Positions 8,455-17,182 are shown, counted from the stretch's first letter. The stretch is DNA of 64,000 nt from JASHPR01 sp963833885 (GCA_963833885.1 CAWHZU010000016.1:124001-188000), one strand, 5' to 3'. Notes: generated by a model from the letters alone, not told the origin. Translations and numbers: made by a program.

Positions 8455-9834
8455 TCACTCGACCCGCGGCGTGATCCGGCCACCGGTAAACAGGTACGGC
8501 GCCTGGTCGTCGAACCGGCCGAAGACCAGTGGTGACCAGGGCTGCTTGTCGTCCGACCGGAGGACGAAGTTGTCGCCGGTGCCGTCCGCGGGGGACAGGT
8601 CGAACTCGTGCGGCCCCTCGTCGGAGAAGGCCGCGCGGTCGTCGGACTGCCCGGCGACCATGTGCAGCCGGCCGTCGCGCACGGACACGTCATACCGCAT
8701 GGAGGCGCGCTCGTACCGGCCCGCGTGCCGTTCCAGATCCGGGTTGGCCGGCTGCGTCGCCGGTGCGGGGCTGGGCGGCACGGTGACCCCGGCGTAGGCG
8801 CCGAACACCTCCGAGAACAGCCGCTGAAACAGAGACTGCGACTGGGGCGAGTTCGTCAGCAGGCACACGATCAGCTGCGCCTCAGGATCGATCCGCAGGT
8901 AAGCCGTCTGGCCGATCGTGCCGCCGTCGTGCCCGAAGATCCGCCGATCGCCCCAGCGGTGCAGCCGCCAGCCGAGCCCGACCGCGTCGGCGCTGTCGCC
9001 GAGACTCGGGATCTCGGCGCGCTGCCGCCGCATGTCTTCGGCCGAGGCCTGGCTGAGCAGCCGGGTGCCGTCGCGCGTGACGCCCCCGTCGAGATGCAGC
9101 CGGGCGAACGCCAGCACGCCCTGGACGCTCGACGTGATCAGGCCGGCGGGCCCGACGCTGCGCGGCAGCCCCCAGACGGATACCGCCTGGTCCTGGCGCG
9201 GGCGTTCGCGGTGCCCAGTGGCGACCCGGTACCGGATCGCATCCTCGGGCAGGGTGACGGTCTGGGTGAGGCCGAGCGGCCCGATCAGGCGCTCGTGCAG
9301 GGATGCGTCCCATATCCGGCCGTCGAGCACCTCGATGATCCGCCCGAGCAGGACGAACCCGCTGTTGCAGTACGAGTACGCCGCACCCGGCGGGAAGACC
9401 TGTGCGGCCCCGCCGAGCTCGCCGACGTAGCGTTCGACGCACTCGTCCCCGCGGCCAGTGTCGGTGAAGATGTCGCCGTCGATGCCGCTGGTGTGGCTGA
9501 GCAGGTGGCGGATCGCGATCTGCTCGCCGGCGTCCTCGCGGCCGATGCGGACCCCGGGCAGGACCTCGGCGACCGTGGTGTCCAGCGACAGCCGGCCCTC
9601 ACCGACGAGCTGCATGATCATCGTCGTGGTCCACACCTTGGTGATGGACCCGATCTGGAACAGCGAATCGGCGGTGGCCCGCACGCCGGTATCGGCGTTC
9701 AGCACGCCGTGCGCCGCGGCCGCGACCTCCTGCCCGTCGGCCCACACGCCGAGCGCGGCGCCCGGGACGCCCTCCTCGGCGGCGAGATCGTGCAACCGGG
9801 TCACCCAGCGTTCATCCACGTCAGCGGTAGTCAT
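8455..9834 (-). CDS. Serine hydrolase, class C beta-lactamase family
   Basis: 459 residues with the beta-lactamase/D-alanyl-D-alanine carboxypeptidase fold. The nucleophile motif SxxK is S63-I-T-K66, the YxN motif is in AYSYCNSGF, and the HxG-like third motif is HDGGTIGQ. A C-terminal extension (after about residue 350: DLERHAGRYERASMRYDV...) looks like the lipocalin-like add-on seen in many such esterases/peptidases. No signal peptide is visible from the chosen ATG, so it may be cytoplasmic. The ATG was preferred over an upstream in-frame start because the family begins close to it. It lies 10 nt downstream of the LigD-type polymerase gene on the same strand and may share its transcript. Substrate unknown. 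Confidence 0.85.
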   Translation of the reverse strand: MTTADVDERWVTRLHDLAAEEGVPGAALGVWADGQEVAAAAHGVLNADTGVRATADSLFQIGSITKVWTTTMIMQLVGEGRLSLDTTVAEVLPGVRIGREDAGEQIAIRHLLSHTSGIDGDIFTDTGRGDECVERYVGELGGAAQVFPPGAAYSYCNSGFVLLGRIIEVLDGRIWDASLHERLIGPLGLTQTVTLPEDAIRYRVATGHRERPRQDQAVSVWGLPRSVGPAGLITSSVQGVLAFARLHLDGGVTRDGTRLLSQASAEDMRRQRAEIPSLGDSADAVGLGWRLHRWGDRRIFGHDGGTIGQTAYLRIDPEAQLIVCLLTNSPQSQSLFQRLFSEVFGAYAGVTVPPSPAPATQPANPDLERHAGRYERASMRYDVSVRDGRLHMVAGQSDDRAAFSDEGPHEFDLSPADGTGDNFVLRSDDKQPWSPLVFGRFDDQAPYLFTGGRITPRVE

Positions 9835-9844
9835 GAACCGGACG

Positions 9845-10843
9845 TTAGCGGATGTCCGCAGATGGCCCGCTGGCGCCGCCCGCCTCGCCCGCCTCGTCGG
9901 CGCGGCGGGCGCGGGCACGGCGCTTGCCCTCGTGCATCGCCTGCACCCGGGCGATCGGGATCGTGTGGCCTTCGGCGATCAGCTCAGCGCTGAGCTCCTG
10001 CACAGGCACGTCGCCGAGCCACGGACCTCGGCCTGCGATCAGCCCCGGCGCGCTGTGCACGGTGAAGTCCCCCGGCTGGACACGGTCCAGGTCCTCCCAG
10101 GCCACCGGGAACGACACCGGCACGCCCGGCCGCACGCGCGGGCTGTACGCGGCCGCCACCGTCGCCCCTCCCGCCCGCGTCGAGTCCAGGAACACCTTCC
10201 CGGCCCGGTCTTCCCGGATGAACGCCGTGGTCGCCAGGTCCGGGTCGAGCCACTCCGCCCGGACGGCGAGCGCGCGGGTTGCCGCGGCCACGTCCTCGCT
10301 CCCGGAACGTGCGCCGATCGGCACCACGACGTGAACGCCCTTCGACCCGCTCGTCTTGACCGCCCCGGCCAGGCCCGCGTCGGCCAGGGCCTGGCGGACC
10401 AGCCCGGCGGCGCGCACGGCCAGCGTGAACGCGCCGCCCTCCGGCGGGTCGATGTCCAGCACCAGGCAGGTCGGACGCCACAGGTCTTCGATCAGTCCGA
10501 GCGTCGGGTGATACTCCACCGCCCGCTGGTTGGCGAACCACAGCAGCGTCCGGCGATCATTGCAGAGCGCATATGACACCTGCCGCCGGGAGCTCTCCGC
10601 CCACAGCGACACGGTCTGCACCCACGACGGTGTGTACTTCGGCACGTTCTTCTGCATGAACGGCGCCTGCCCTGGCCGCACCCGGACCACCGAAAGCGGC
10701 CGGTCGCGCAGTTCCGGGAGGATCAGGTCAGCGACGGCGTCCAGGTAGTCCACCAGGTCACGCTTGGTCGCGCCGACCCCCTCGAACAGCGGCTGGTCGA
10801 GGTTGGTGAGCGACACGCCGTCGCGCTCCTCGCCGCCGCTCAT
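9845..10843 (-). CDS. LigD-type polymerase/primase domain protein (NHEJ)
   Basis: 332 residues of the stand-alone LigD polymerase (archaeo-eukaryotic primase) family: the DRPLSVVRVRPG front strand, FMQKNVPKYTPSWV, metal-binding LVLDIDPPEG (Asp-x-Asp), KTSGSKGVHVVVP, and the ATTAFIREDRAGKVFLDSTRAG block. Such enzymes fill gaps with ribonucleotides during non-homologous end joining. Ligase and nuclease domains are absent and no ku gene is in the window. Its ATG overlaps the TGA of the upstream MarR gene (ATGA), so the regulator and polymerase are translationally coupled. The C-terminus ends in an Arg/Ala-rich tail. It is followed by the serine hydrolase gene. Confidence 0.9.
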   Translation of the reverse strand: MSGGEERDGVSLTNLDQPLFEGVGATKRDLVDYLDAVADLILPELRDRPLSVVRVRPGQAPFMQKNVPKYTPSWVQTVSLWAESSRRQVSYALCNDRRTLLWFANQRAVEYHPTLGLIEDLWRPTCLVLDIDPPEGGAFTLAVRAAGLVRQALADAGLAGAVKTSGSKGVHVVVPIGARSGSEDVAAATRALAVRAEWLDPDLATTAFIREDRAGKVFLDSTRAGGATVAAAYSPRVRPGVPVSFPVAWEDLDRVQPGDFTVHSAPGLIAGRGPWLGDVPVQELSAELIAEGHTIPIARVQAMHEGKRRARARRADEAGEAGGASGPSADIR

Positions 10844-11340
10844 GTCGCCTGGTCTCGCGCCGGCGTGCCGGATGAGCTCGCCACGGGGTCGGTGACGCCG
10901 AGCACGTCGAGCACCCCCGCAAGCGCCTCGAGGTCGGCGTCCGAGAGCGAGGCGAGCGTCCCCGGGTCCTCGACCACGCTGCGCCAGAAGGCCGCGCGCA
11001 GCCGCTCCCCCTCGGCGGTGAGCGCCAGCGCCTTGACCCGGCGGTCGGCCGGATCGGGGCGGCGCTCGACGGCACCGCGCCGCTCCAGCCGGTCGATCAG
11101 CACGCTGACGTTGGACGCGTCGGAGTTGAGCCGCGCCGCCAGGCTGCGCATCGGCACGGCCGTGCCGGGGTCGAGCGTCAGCAGCGCATTCACCTGCGCG
11201 GTCGACAGGCCGGCCGCCGCCGCGTGCGCGGCCCAGCTCTGCCGCAGCTGGCCCGCGAGGGTCAGCAGGCCGAGGCGCACGCCGAGCATCAGCCGCAGCC
11301 GTTCGGTGCTCGGGGACGGCAGGTCGGCGGGAACGTGCAT
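10840..11340 (-). CDS. MarR family transcriptional regulator
   Basis: 166 residues. A winged-helix MarR fold is evident: helices around SWAAHAAAAGLSTAQVNALLTL, recognition helix MRSLAARLNSDASNVSVLIDRLERRGAVERR, and the wing PDPADRRVKALALTAEGERL. It probably binds the palindrome in the intergenic region with the divergent AHSA1-type gene, repressing both that gene and its own operon with the LigD-type polymerase. It overlaps the polymerase by 4 nt. The inducer is unknown. Confidence 0.9.
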   Translation of the reverse strand: MHVPADLPSPSTERLRLMLGVRLGLLTLAGQLRQSWAAHAAAAGLSTAQVNALLTLDPGTAVPMRSLAARLNSDASNVSVLIDRLERRGAVERRPDPADRRVKALALTAEGERLRAAFWRSVVEDPGTLASLSDADLEALAGVLDVLGVTDPVASSSGTPARDQAT

Positions 11341-11382
11341 GGAAGCGAACTGTACCTGCTACCGTATGCTGGTGCTTCATAA

Positions 11383-11398
11383 TAGTTATTCATAACTA
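11383..11398. promoter_or_regulatory. Perfect 16-bp palindrome, likely MarR operator
   Basis: TAGTTAT and ATAACTA arms (7 bp) around a TC centre, in an AT-rich island of otherwise GC-rich DNA. It lies 43 bp before the marR start and 10 bp before the divergent AHSA1-type gene, the typical spot for a MarR dimer site controlling both promoters. Binding is inferred. Confidence 0.7.
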
Positions 11399-11407
11399 CT
11401 TTATGGA

Positions 11408-11881
11408 ATGGGTAATGCCGTGGAGGATCCGCGCAAGTCAGTGACCGTCCCCGTGGCCGCCGCCGAGGCGTTCCGGATCTACACCGAGTACCCCGCCGAA
11501 TGGCTTCCGGCCGAGCACACGTTCATCCCGAACCCGCGGTCGATCGCCATGGAGCCACGCGCCGGCGGCCGGTTCTACGAGCGCGGCGCCGACGGCGCCG
11601 AGGTCACCAGGGGCACGATCGTCGAGTGGGCGCCCCCGCACCGGCTCGCGGTCACCTGGCGCATCGGGCCGGGCTGGCGGCCCGTCTTCGACGACGAGCA
11701 CGCCAGCGTCATCGTGGTTGAGTTCATCCCGGCCGGGCCAGATGCCACCGAGGTCACGGCGACCTACACGCGCCTGGACCGGCACGGCGAGCTGGCCGGC
11801 ATGCTCAGGGCTGCGATCGAAACGGGCGACACGCTGGACCGGTACGCCGACGTGGCGGCGCGCCACGCCACCACCGCCTGA
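11408..11881 (+). CDS. SRPBCC/AHSA1-type domain protein
   Basis: 157 residues with the AHSA1/SRPBCC helix-grip pattern: the initial VPVAAAEAFRIYTE strand-helix, PRAGGRFYERGADGAEVTRGTIVEWAPPHRLAVTW core strands and a final amphipathic helix. Members bind hydrophobic ligands or act as stress-related proteins; no specific role can be given. It is divergent from the MarR/LigD-polymerase operon and shares the palindrome 10 bp upstream. The ATG at 11408 has no clear ribosome binding site; a GTG at 11420 preceded by GGAATGGG is an alternative. Confidence 0.75.
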   Translation: MGNAVEDPRKSVTVPVAAAEAFRIYTEYPAEWLPAEHTFIPNPRSIAMEPRAGGRFYERGADGAEVTRGTIVEWAPPHRLAVTWRIGPGWRPVFDDEHASVIVVEFIPAGPDATEVTATYTRLDRHGELAGMLRAAIETGDTLDRYADVAARHATTA

Positions 11882-11925
11882 GACCCAGACGCCCCTGCGC
11901 CCAGGCTCGTCGCGCTCGCAATACT

Positions 11926-11965
11926 GCCCCAACTTTCTCCGGTACTTGCCGGACAAGATTGGGGC
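11926..11965. terminator. Bidirectional stem-loop between convergent genes
   Basis: Outer arms GCCCCAA and TTGGGGC (7 bp) enclose an inner stem TCCGG/CCGGA around a 6-nt loop. It sits between the AHSA1-type gene and the convergent LysR gene and ends one base before the LysR stop codon, so it can terminate both transcripts. No long T-run, as usual in actinobacteria. Confidence 0.65.
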
Positions 11966-11966
11966 G

Positions 11967-12917
11967 CTAGGGTCGCCGACCGACCCGATGGGTGTCCGCG
12001 GCGGCGTGGATGGCGGCGATGCACGCGGACACCGGCGGGTGGTGGCGCGTCCCGTTCCGGTAGGCGATGCGGGTCCGGCGGCGGGCCGGCAGCTCGGTGA
12101 GCACCACGCCGGGCGGCGGGCCGATCGCGCCGAGCTGGGGCACCAGGGCGACGCCCTGCTCGGCGGCGACCAGCGCCAGCACGGTGACGAAGTCGTCGGC
12201 GTGATGACGGATGCGTGGGGTAAACCCGGCCGCCTGGCACGCGCGCACCGCCATCGTGTGGCAGAGCGTGCCGGGGCTCGCCATGATCCACGGCGAATCG
12301 CGGTGACGGCCGACCGGGTCTTCGCTCGCTGCCTCCTCGCTCGCTGCCTCCTCGCCCGCTGCGTCTTCGTCCATCATGGGCGCCGGCCGCGCCGAGGCGA
12401 GGTAGATGGCCTCCTCGAGCAACGGCTCGGTGTCCAGCGCCGGGTCACGCGGCGCGGGCACGAACTCGTACTCGTGAACCAGCGCGACGTCGAGCGCCCC
12501 CGAGCGCAGCGCATCGGGCACCGCGGCCGGGTCCAGCTCGGTCACCATCAGCTCCAGGCCGGGGTGGTCGTGGCCGAGCGCGACCAGCGCGGCCGGCAGG
12601 ATCGTGCGCATCGCCGTCGGGAACGCGCCGATCCGCAGTGGCCCGGTCAGTCCGGTGCGCGCGGCGGCCAGCCCGGCGGCGGCCCGTTCCAGCAGGGCGA
12701 GGATCTCCTCGGTCTGGCCTGCCAGGGCGGCGCCGGCCGGGGTGAGGCTCACGCGCCGGCCCGTCCGCTGCAGGAGCGGCACGCCGGCGTCACGTTCCAG
12801 CGCTGCAAGCTGCTGGGAGACCGCGGACGGTGTGTAGCACAGCGCTTCGGCCACCGCGGCGATCGTGTCGCGGCGCGCGAGTTCGCGCAGCAGCAGGAGC
12901 TTACGGACGTCGAGCAT
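11967..12917 (-). CDS. LysR family transcriptional regulator with acidic insertion
   Basis: 316 residues. N-terminal LysR winged helix (MLDVRKLLLLRELARRDTIAAVAEALCYTPSAVSQQLAALERDAGV, given here in parts: recognition helix TPSAVSQQLAALE), followed by a substrate-binding domain. The domain is interrupted after about residue 190 by an acidic, repetitive stretch (EDAAGEEAASEEAASEDP) that normal family members lack; the matching DNA has 15-bp direct repeats, so it likely arose by slippage. It is divergent from the DapA-family gene and may control it. Inducer unknown. Confidence 0.85.
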   Translation of the reverse strand: MLDVRKLLLLRELARRDTIAAVAEALCYTPSAVSQQLAALERDAGVPLLQRTGRRVSLTPAGAALAGQTEEILALLERAAAGLAAARTGLTGPLRIGAFPTAMRTILPAALVALGHDHPGLELMVTELDPAAVPDALRSGALDVALVHEYEFVPAPRDPALDTEPLLEEAIYLASARPAPMMDEDAAGEEAASEEAASEDPVGRHRDSPWIMASPGTLCHTMAVRACQAAGFTPRIRHHADDFVTVLALVAAEQGVALVPQLGAIGPPPGVVLTELPARRRTRIAYRNGTRHHPPVSACIAAIHAAADTHRVGRRP

Positions 12918-12925
12918 CAGCTCAG

Positions 12926-12937
12926 CTTACGAGTAAG
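12926..12937. promoter_or_regulatory. Short palindrome in LysR/dapA-like intergenic region
   Basis: CTTAC and GTAAG arms around GA, 9 bp before the LysR start and 53 bp before the divergent aldolase gene. A plausible part of a LysR binding site; the sequence alone does not prove it. Confidence 0.4.
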
Positions 12938-12989
12938 TGCAGAAATGTGAACTGGACCTAAATGATGTGCCCGTGCTTGTCTCGACCTC

Positions 12990-13886
12990 ATGGACGACCT
13001 CAACCTCGCAGGCCTGTACGTCCCGCTGGTGACACCGTTCACGCCCGACGGGGATCTCGCGCCGGAGTGCCTGGAACGCCTCGCGCACGCGGTGATCGAC
13101 GAGGGCGCGGCCGGTGTGGTCGCGCTCGGGACCACCGGCGAGCCGGCCACGCTGACCGCCGAGGAACGACGCACGGTGCTGGACACCTGCGCACGGGTAT
13201 GCCGGGAGCGCTCGGCGACGCTCATCGCCGGGGCTGGGTCGAACGACACCCGCGCCTCGGCCGGGGCGCTGGCGGAGCTGAAGGAGTGGCCCGAGATATC
13301 CGCCGCGCTCACCGTCGTGCCCTACTACACGCGCCCGTCGGAGCAGGGTGTGATCGCGCACTTCACCGCGCTCGCCAGGCAGAGCCCGGTGCCGCTGGTC
13401 GTCTACAACATCCCGTACCGGACCGGCCAGGCCATGGGGTGGCGTGCGTTGCGGCAACTGGCCGGGCTGCCGGGGATCGCCGGGATCAAGCACGCCGCTG
13501 GCGGCATCGACTCCGACACCGTGATGCTGATGGCGGACCTGCCGGACCAGTTCGCCGTGCTCGGCGGCGACGACGTGTTCGTGCCCGCACTGCTCGCGCT
13601 CGGCGCGGCCGGCGCGATCATGGCCGCGGCCAACGTGTGCACCGGGTGCTACGCGGACATGGTGCGGGCGTGGCGCGCCGGCGAGGTGGCCGAGGGCCGG
13701 GCGCTGGGGAACCGGCTGGCCGGGCTGTCCGCGGCGCTGTTCGCCGAGCCGAACCCTGTGGTCATCAAGGCGGTCCTGCACGCCCAGGGCCGGATCCCGA
13801 GCCCCGCGGTCCGCCTCCCGCTGCTGGAGGCAAGCCCCGGCGCTGCCAGGCAGGCCCGATCCGCGGCAGAGGCGGTCGCCGCATAG
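12990..13886 (+). CDS. DapA-family (dihydrodipicolinate synthase/NAL) aldolase
   Basis: 298 residues with the full DapA (beta/alpha)8 motif set: the GTTGE phosphate/carboxylate loop (Thr48-Thr49), PYYTRPS (Tyr112/113), YNIPYRTG with Tyr139, and the Schiff-base Lys167 in GIAGIKHAAGG. These enzymes condense or cleave pyruvate-type keto acids. Whether this copy makes lysine precursor or acts in a catabolic pathway cannot be decided from sequence. It is divergent from a LysR regulator and followed 68 bp later by the KstD-like gene, with a KstR-type site between, so it is not obviously in the steroid operon. A DapA-type role in a catabolic pathway is inferred from the LysR pairing. Confidence 0.85.
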   Translation: MDDLNLAGLYVPLVTPFTPDGDLAPECLERLAHAVIDEGAAGVVALGTTGEPATLTAEERRTVLDTCARVCRERSATLIAGAGSNDTRASAGALAELKEWPEISAALTVVPYYTRPSEQGVIAHFTALARQSPVPLVVYNIPYRTGQAMGWRALRQLAGLPGIAGIKHAAGGIDSDTVMLMADLPDQFAVLGGDDVFVPALLALGAAGAIMAAANVCTGCYADMVRAWRAGEVAEGRALGNRLAGLSAALFAEPNPVVIKAVLHAQGRIPSPAVRLPLLEASPGAARQARSAAEAVAA

Positions 13887-13917
13887 GGACCACGCGCTCA
13901 GACCTCTCGGCCAAAAC

Positions 13918-13931
13918 TGGAACGTGTTCTA
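13918..13931. promoter_or_regulatory. KstR-type operator upstream of the KstD-like gene
   Basis: TGGAACGTGTTCTA fits the published KstR palindrome TnnAACnnGTTnnA at every fixed position. It lies 24 bp before the ATG of the KstD-like flavoprotein. With a recognisable kstR gene 13 kb away in the same window, this site probably places the flavoprotein in the KstR regulon. Confidence 0.75.
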
Positions 13932-13954
13932 GTATGGGAGACCCGGGAGGTGCG

Positions 13955-15616
13955 ATGGAAGCGGACGAGGCCGAGTTCGACGTCGTCGTGGTCGGCAGCG
14001 GCGCCGCTGGCATGACCGCCGCGCTCACCGCCGCCCGCAACGGGCTGCGGGCCGTAGTGCTGGAGAAGACCGGCTACTTCGGCGGCTCGACCGCCCGGTC
14101 CGGCGGCGGCATCTGGGCCCCGGGCAACGAGGTGCTGCGCAAGGCCGGCGTGCGTGATGCGCCGGACCAGGCCAGCGCCTACCTTGCCCATGTCGCGGGG
14201 GACAGCGTAACGGGCGGTCTGCAACAGGCACTGCTCGATCACGGGGCCGACATGATCGCGTTGGTCCGGGCCAACGCTCCGGTTGAGTTCGCGTGGGTGC
14301 CCGGGTACGCCGACTACTATCCCGAGGCGCCCGGCGGTAAGGCGCAGGGGCGCAGCATCGAGCCGGTGCCGATGGACGGTCGGGTGCTCGGGGACGAACT
14401 CGCGCACCTCAACCCGCCGTACCTGCCCGCACCGAAGGGCGTCGCGATCACGCAGGCCGACTACCGGTGGCTGAGCCTCGGCACCCGGCATCCGCGCTCG
14501 GCTCTGACCGCCGCACGGGTCGCGGCGCGGACGGCGCGTACCCGGCTGCTCGGGCGGCACACGCTGAGCATGGGTCAGGCGCTGGCCGCGGGCCTGCGGG
14601 CGGGGCTGGCGGCGCAGCAGGTGCCGGTCTGGCTGGACACGCCCATGACCGGCCTGCAGGTGTCCGGCGGGCGGGTCACCGGCGTGGAGGTGACGCGCGA
14701 CGGCCGGCCCGCGGTGGTGCTGGCCCGCCGCGGCGTGCTGATCGCGTCCGGCGGGTTCGAGCGGAACGAGGAGATGCGGCGCCGCTATCAGCGGCAGCCG
14801 ATCGGGACCGAGTGGACCACCGGCTCGCCCGGGAACACCGGGGACGGGATCCTCGCGGGCGAGGCCGCTGGCGGCGTGCTGGACCTCATGGACGACGCCT
14901 GGTGGGGACCCACGATCCCGCTGTCCGGCGGGCCCTACTTCTGCCTGGCCGAGCGCAGCCTGCCTGGGTGCATCCTGGTCAACGGCGCGGGGCAGCGGTT
15001 CGTCAACGAGTCAGCCCCCTACGTGGACGCCGTGCACGCGATGTACGACGGGCACTCCCCCGGCAACCCGCACATCCCGGCTTGGCTGGTCTTCGACCAG
15101 CGCTACCGCAACAGCTACGTGTTCTGCGGCCTGCCGCCGCGCAGGCCGCTGCCGCGGCGCTGGTACCGGGCGGGCGCGGTGTTCCGCGGCGACGACGTGA
15201 CCGGGCTCGCGGCACAGATCGGCGTCGATGCCGAGGGCCTGGCCAAGACCGTGGCCAGGTTCAACGAGTTTGCGGAGGCCGGGGCCGACGGGGACTTCCG
15301 CCGCGGCGACTCGGCCTACGACCGCTACTACGGCGACCCGCGGTGGCGGCCGAACCCGAACCTGGCCCCGCTGGCCCGCCCGCCGTTCTACGCGGCCAAG
15401 ATCGTGCCCGGCGACCTGGGCACCAAGGGTGGGCTGCGCACCGATGAGCGGGCCCGGGTGCTGCGCGCCGACGGCACCGTGATCGCTGGCCTGTACGCGG
15501 CGGGTAACGCGAGCGCCTTGGTCATGGGCCACAGCTACGCGGGCGCGGGCGCCACCATCGGCCCGGCCATGACCTTCGGCTATCTGGCAGCCCTGGACAT
15601 GGGCCGCGGTTCCTGA
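13955..15616 (+). CDS. KstD-like FAD-dependent 3-ketosteroid 1-dehydrogenase
   Basis: 553 residues of the fumarate-reductase/3-ketosteroid 1-dehydrogenase flavoprotein family. The dinucleotide-binding motif is VVVVGSGAAGMTAALTAARNG, followed by EKTGYFGGSTARSGGGIW; the C-terminal GHSYAGAGATIGPAMTFGYLAA matches the family's flavin/substrate loop bearing the catalytic Tyr. Such enzymes introduce the 1,2 double bond into ring A of 3-ketosteroids. The length fits KstD. The ATG follows GGGAGG at a good distance; the frame is open much further upstream but that part is antisense-like. A KstR-type operator precedes it, supporting a steroid role. Related flavoproteins act on other substrates, so the exact reaction is probable, not certain. 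Confidence 0.8.
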   Translation: MEADEAEFDVVVVGSGAAGMTAALTAARNGLRAVVLEKTGYFGGSTARSGGGIWAPGNEVLRKAGVRDAPDQASAYLAHVAGDSVTGGLQQALLDHGADMIALVRANAPVEFAWVPGYADYYPEAPGGKAQGRSIEPVPMDGRVLGDELAHLNPPYLPAPKGVAITQADYRWLSLGTRHPRSALTAARVAARTARTRLLGRHTLSMGQALAAGLRAGLAAQQVPVWLDTPMTGLQVSGGRVTGVEVTRDGRPAVVLARRGVLIASGGFERNEEMRRRYQRQPIGTEWTTGSPGNTGDGILAGEAAGGVLDLMDDAWWGPTIPLSGGPYFCLAERSLPGCILVNGAGQRFVNESAPYVDAVHAMYDGHSPGNPHIPAWLVFDQRYRNSYVFCGLPPRRPLPRRWYRAGAVFRGDDVTGLAAQIGVDAEGLAKTVARFNEFAEAGADGDFRRGDSAYDRYYGDPRWRPNPNLAPLARPPFYAAKIVPGDLGTKGGLRTDERARVLRADGTVIAGLYAAGNASALVMGHSYAGAGATIGPAMTFGYLAALDMGRGS

Positions 15617-15617
15617 G

Positions 15618-15634
15618 GGCGCCGGAGCAGCGCC
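15618..15634. terminator. Small GC hairpin between convergent genes
   Basis: GGCGC and GCGCC arms around a 7-nt loop in the 19-bp gap between the KstD-like gene and the convergent hydrolase gene. Short, so only a weak candidate. Confidence 0.35.
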
Positions 15635-15635
15635 G

Positions 15636-17003
15636 TCACAGTGTTTCGTCCAGCCAGTCGAAGACGACCTGGTTGCGGGTCTGCGGCGCCATCGGCGCAT
15701 CGTGGTACTCGGCTCCGTCCGCCGACGTGAAGTAGTGGTACGCCTTGTGGCTGCGCAGCAGCTTGTACACGGACGGAGCCTGGCCGGGCACGAACTGGTC
15801 GCCGCCGTAGCCGGTCACCAGCGTCGGCGATGTGACCAGCGGAGCCACCTTGGACACGTTCAGCGCCATCTGGATCGTGCCGAGCAGCCAGAGGTTGGCG
15901 AACACCTGCCCGGCCCGCCCGGCCAGCAGGAACTGCCGCGCGTACAGCTCGGCCCGCTTCATCAGCGTGAACCGGCTGACGGCATCCAGGTGCGGGATCA
16001 CGGCTTGCCATTCGCCGTTCACCTCCTCCTTCTTGGCCCCGGGCTGGAACAGGTCGCGGACCTGCGCGGGCCAGGCGAGCCACGCATCGAGCACCCCGGG
16101 GTCGGCGACCACGGCCGCGAGCCGATGCTCGAACGCCGCCGCCCGGATGACCGACTCGCCGCACAGGCTCCACCCGGTGATCGCGATGCGCTTGCGGTCC
16201 ACGTCCGGCCGCGAGCTCAGGTAGTCGACGACCGGCGTGACCACGTGCTCCCAGTCGACCCGCAGCGGGATCTCCCGCTCGAACAGCATCGACCCCTGCC
16301 CGGGGCCCTCGAAGATCAGCGCGTTGTACCCGCGCTCGAGCGCCGCGGCCCCGCCGAACGCGTACAGGTCAACGTTCTGGGCGTCGCTGCCGTTGTTGAG
16401 GATGACGGTCGGGCGGCGGACCGTCCGGGTGTCGGGGCGCAGCAGGTACCCGGGCATCCAGGTGCGGCCGTACGGGATTTTCACCCGCTCGAACGGCGGG
16501 TCGAACAGCTGGGTGGCCAGGTCCCAGCAGCGCTGCATGTCCGCATACACATCGGCCTCATGAGCGTGCGAGGTGGTCCCGAGCACGAAGAACAGGCACG
16601 CGTCGTAGTACGAAGCGGCGCGCAGCAAGGCGCTCCTGGCACTGGCCGTGTGGCCGGCGTGCAGTTCCCGTCCGGCGAGCGCCGCCACGCCACGCGCCGT
16701 GGCCATAAAGCTGTCGTAATACGTCTGGTAAGAGGCTCCTCCGGCATTGATGCGGCTGACCGTGGCGACAACCTCGCCCACCTCTGAGCACCCGTATCCG
16801 GCGCTACCCAAAGTGAAAAGGGTCTCGAAATTGAGGTCCGGCTGAGCAAACAGCTGGAAAGGCGGCTGGGTGGCGGCAGCGGCTTTACTGAATCCGCCGG
16901 CCACGCCCACGGCCATCGCGGCTCCCCCGCCGAGCACGCCGGTCCGCAGCATCGCCCTGCGACCCAGCCCAGCACGCTGACCAGCGGCTATATCCCCGCC
17001 CAT
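15636..17003 (-). CDS. Secreted alpha/beta hydrolase with Tat-type leader
   Basis: 455 residues. The N-terminus has a twin-arginine pattern (GLGRRAMLRTGVLGGGAAMAVGVAGG) followed by an Ala-rich cleavage region, suggesting Tat export. The mature part is an alpha/beta hydrolase: a strand TVILNNGSDAQNVDLY, a helix region YNALIFEGPGQG, the nucleophile elbow GWSLCG (Ser), and a C-terminal GAEYHDAP that may hold the catalytic His. It resembles FrsA/dipeptidyl-type esterases with an N-terminal helical cap. The ATG follows GGGGGGAA. It is convergent with the KstD-like gene. Substrate not predictable; a link to sterol ester use is only a neighbourhood guess. Confidence 0.8.
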   Translation of the reverse strand: MGGDIAAGQRAGLGRRAMLRTGVLGGGAAMAVGVAGGFSKAAAATQPPFQLFAQPDLNFETLFTLGSAGYGCSEVGEVVATVSRINAGGASYQTYYDSFMATARGVAALAGRELHAGHTASARSALLRAASYYDACLFFVLGTTSHAHEADVYADMQRCWDLATQLFDPPFERVKIPYGRTWMPGYLLRPDTRTVRRPTVILNNGSDAQNVDLYAFGGAAALERGYNALIFEGPGQGSMLFEREIPLRVDWEHVVTPVVDYLSSRPDVDRKRIAITGWSLCGESVIRAAAFEHRLAAVVADPGVLDAWLAWPAQVRDLFQPGAKKEEVNGEWQAVIPHLDAVSRFTLMKRAELYARQFLLAGRAGQVFANLWLLGTIQMALNVSKVAPLVTSPTLVTGYGGDQFVPGQAPSVYKLLRSHKAYHYFTSADGAEYHDAPMAPQTRNQVVFDWLDETL

Positions 17004-17182
17004 GCTTCCCCCCGGTTGCGGCGATCTTCGTTTACACCATACTTGCCTCTAGCAGCCGGACAATCCAGCACCGGTAATGGCAGCGATCCCTGTCGTTACC
17101 AGGATTCATCGTATTAACGGGCCGCAGCGATTAGCCCAACACTAATAGAGCACCGCCGCGGTTGGTATGGGAGAGCTCCCCC

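Noticed and set aside
12962..13954. Plus-strand frame upstream of and fused to the KstD-like gene
   Set aside because: This part overlaps the DapA-family gene in another frame; a clear start with ribosome binding site exists at 13955.
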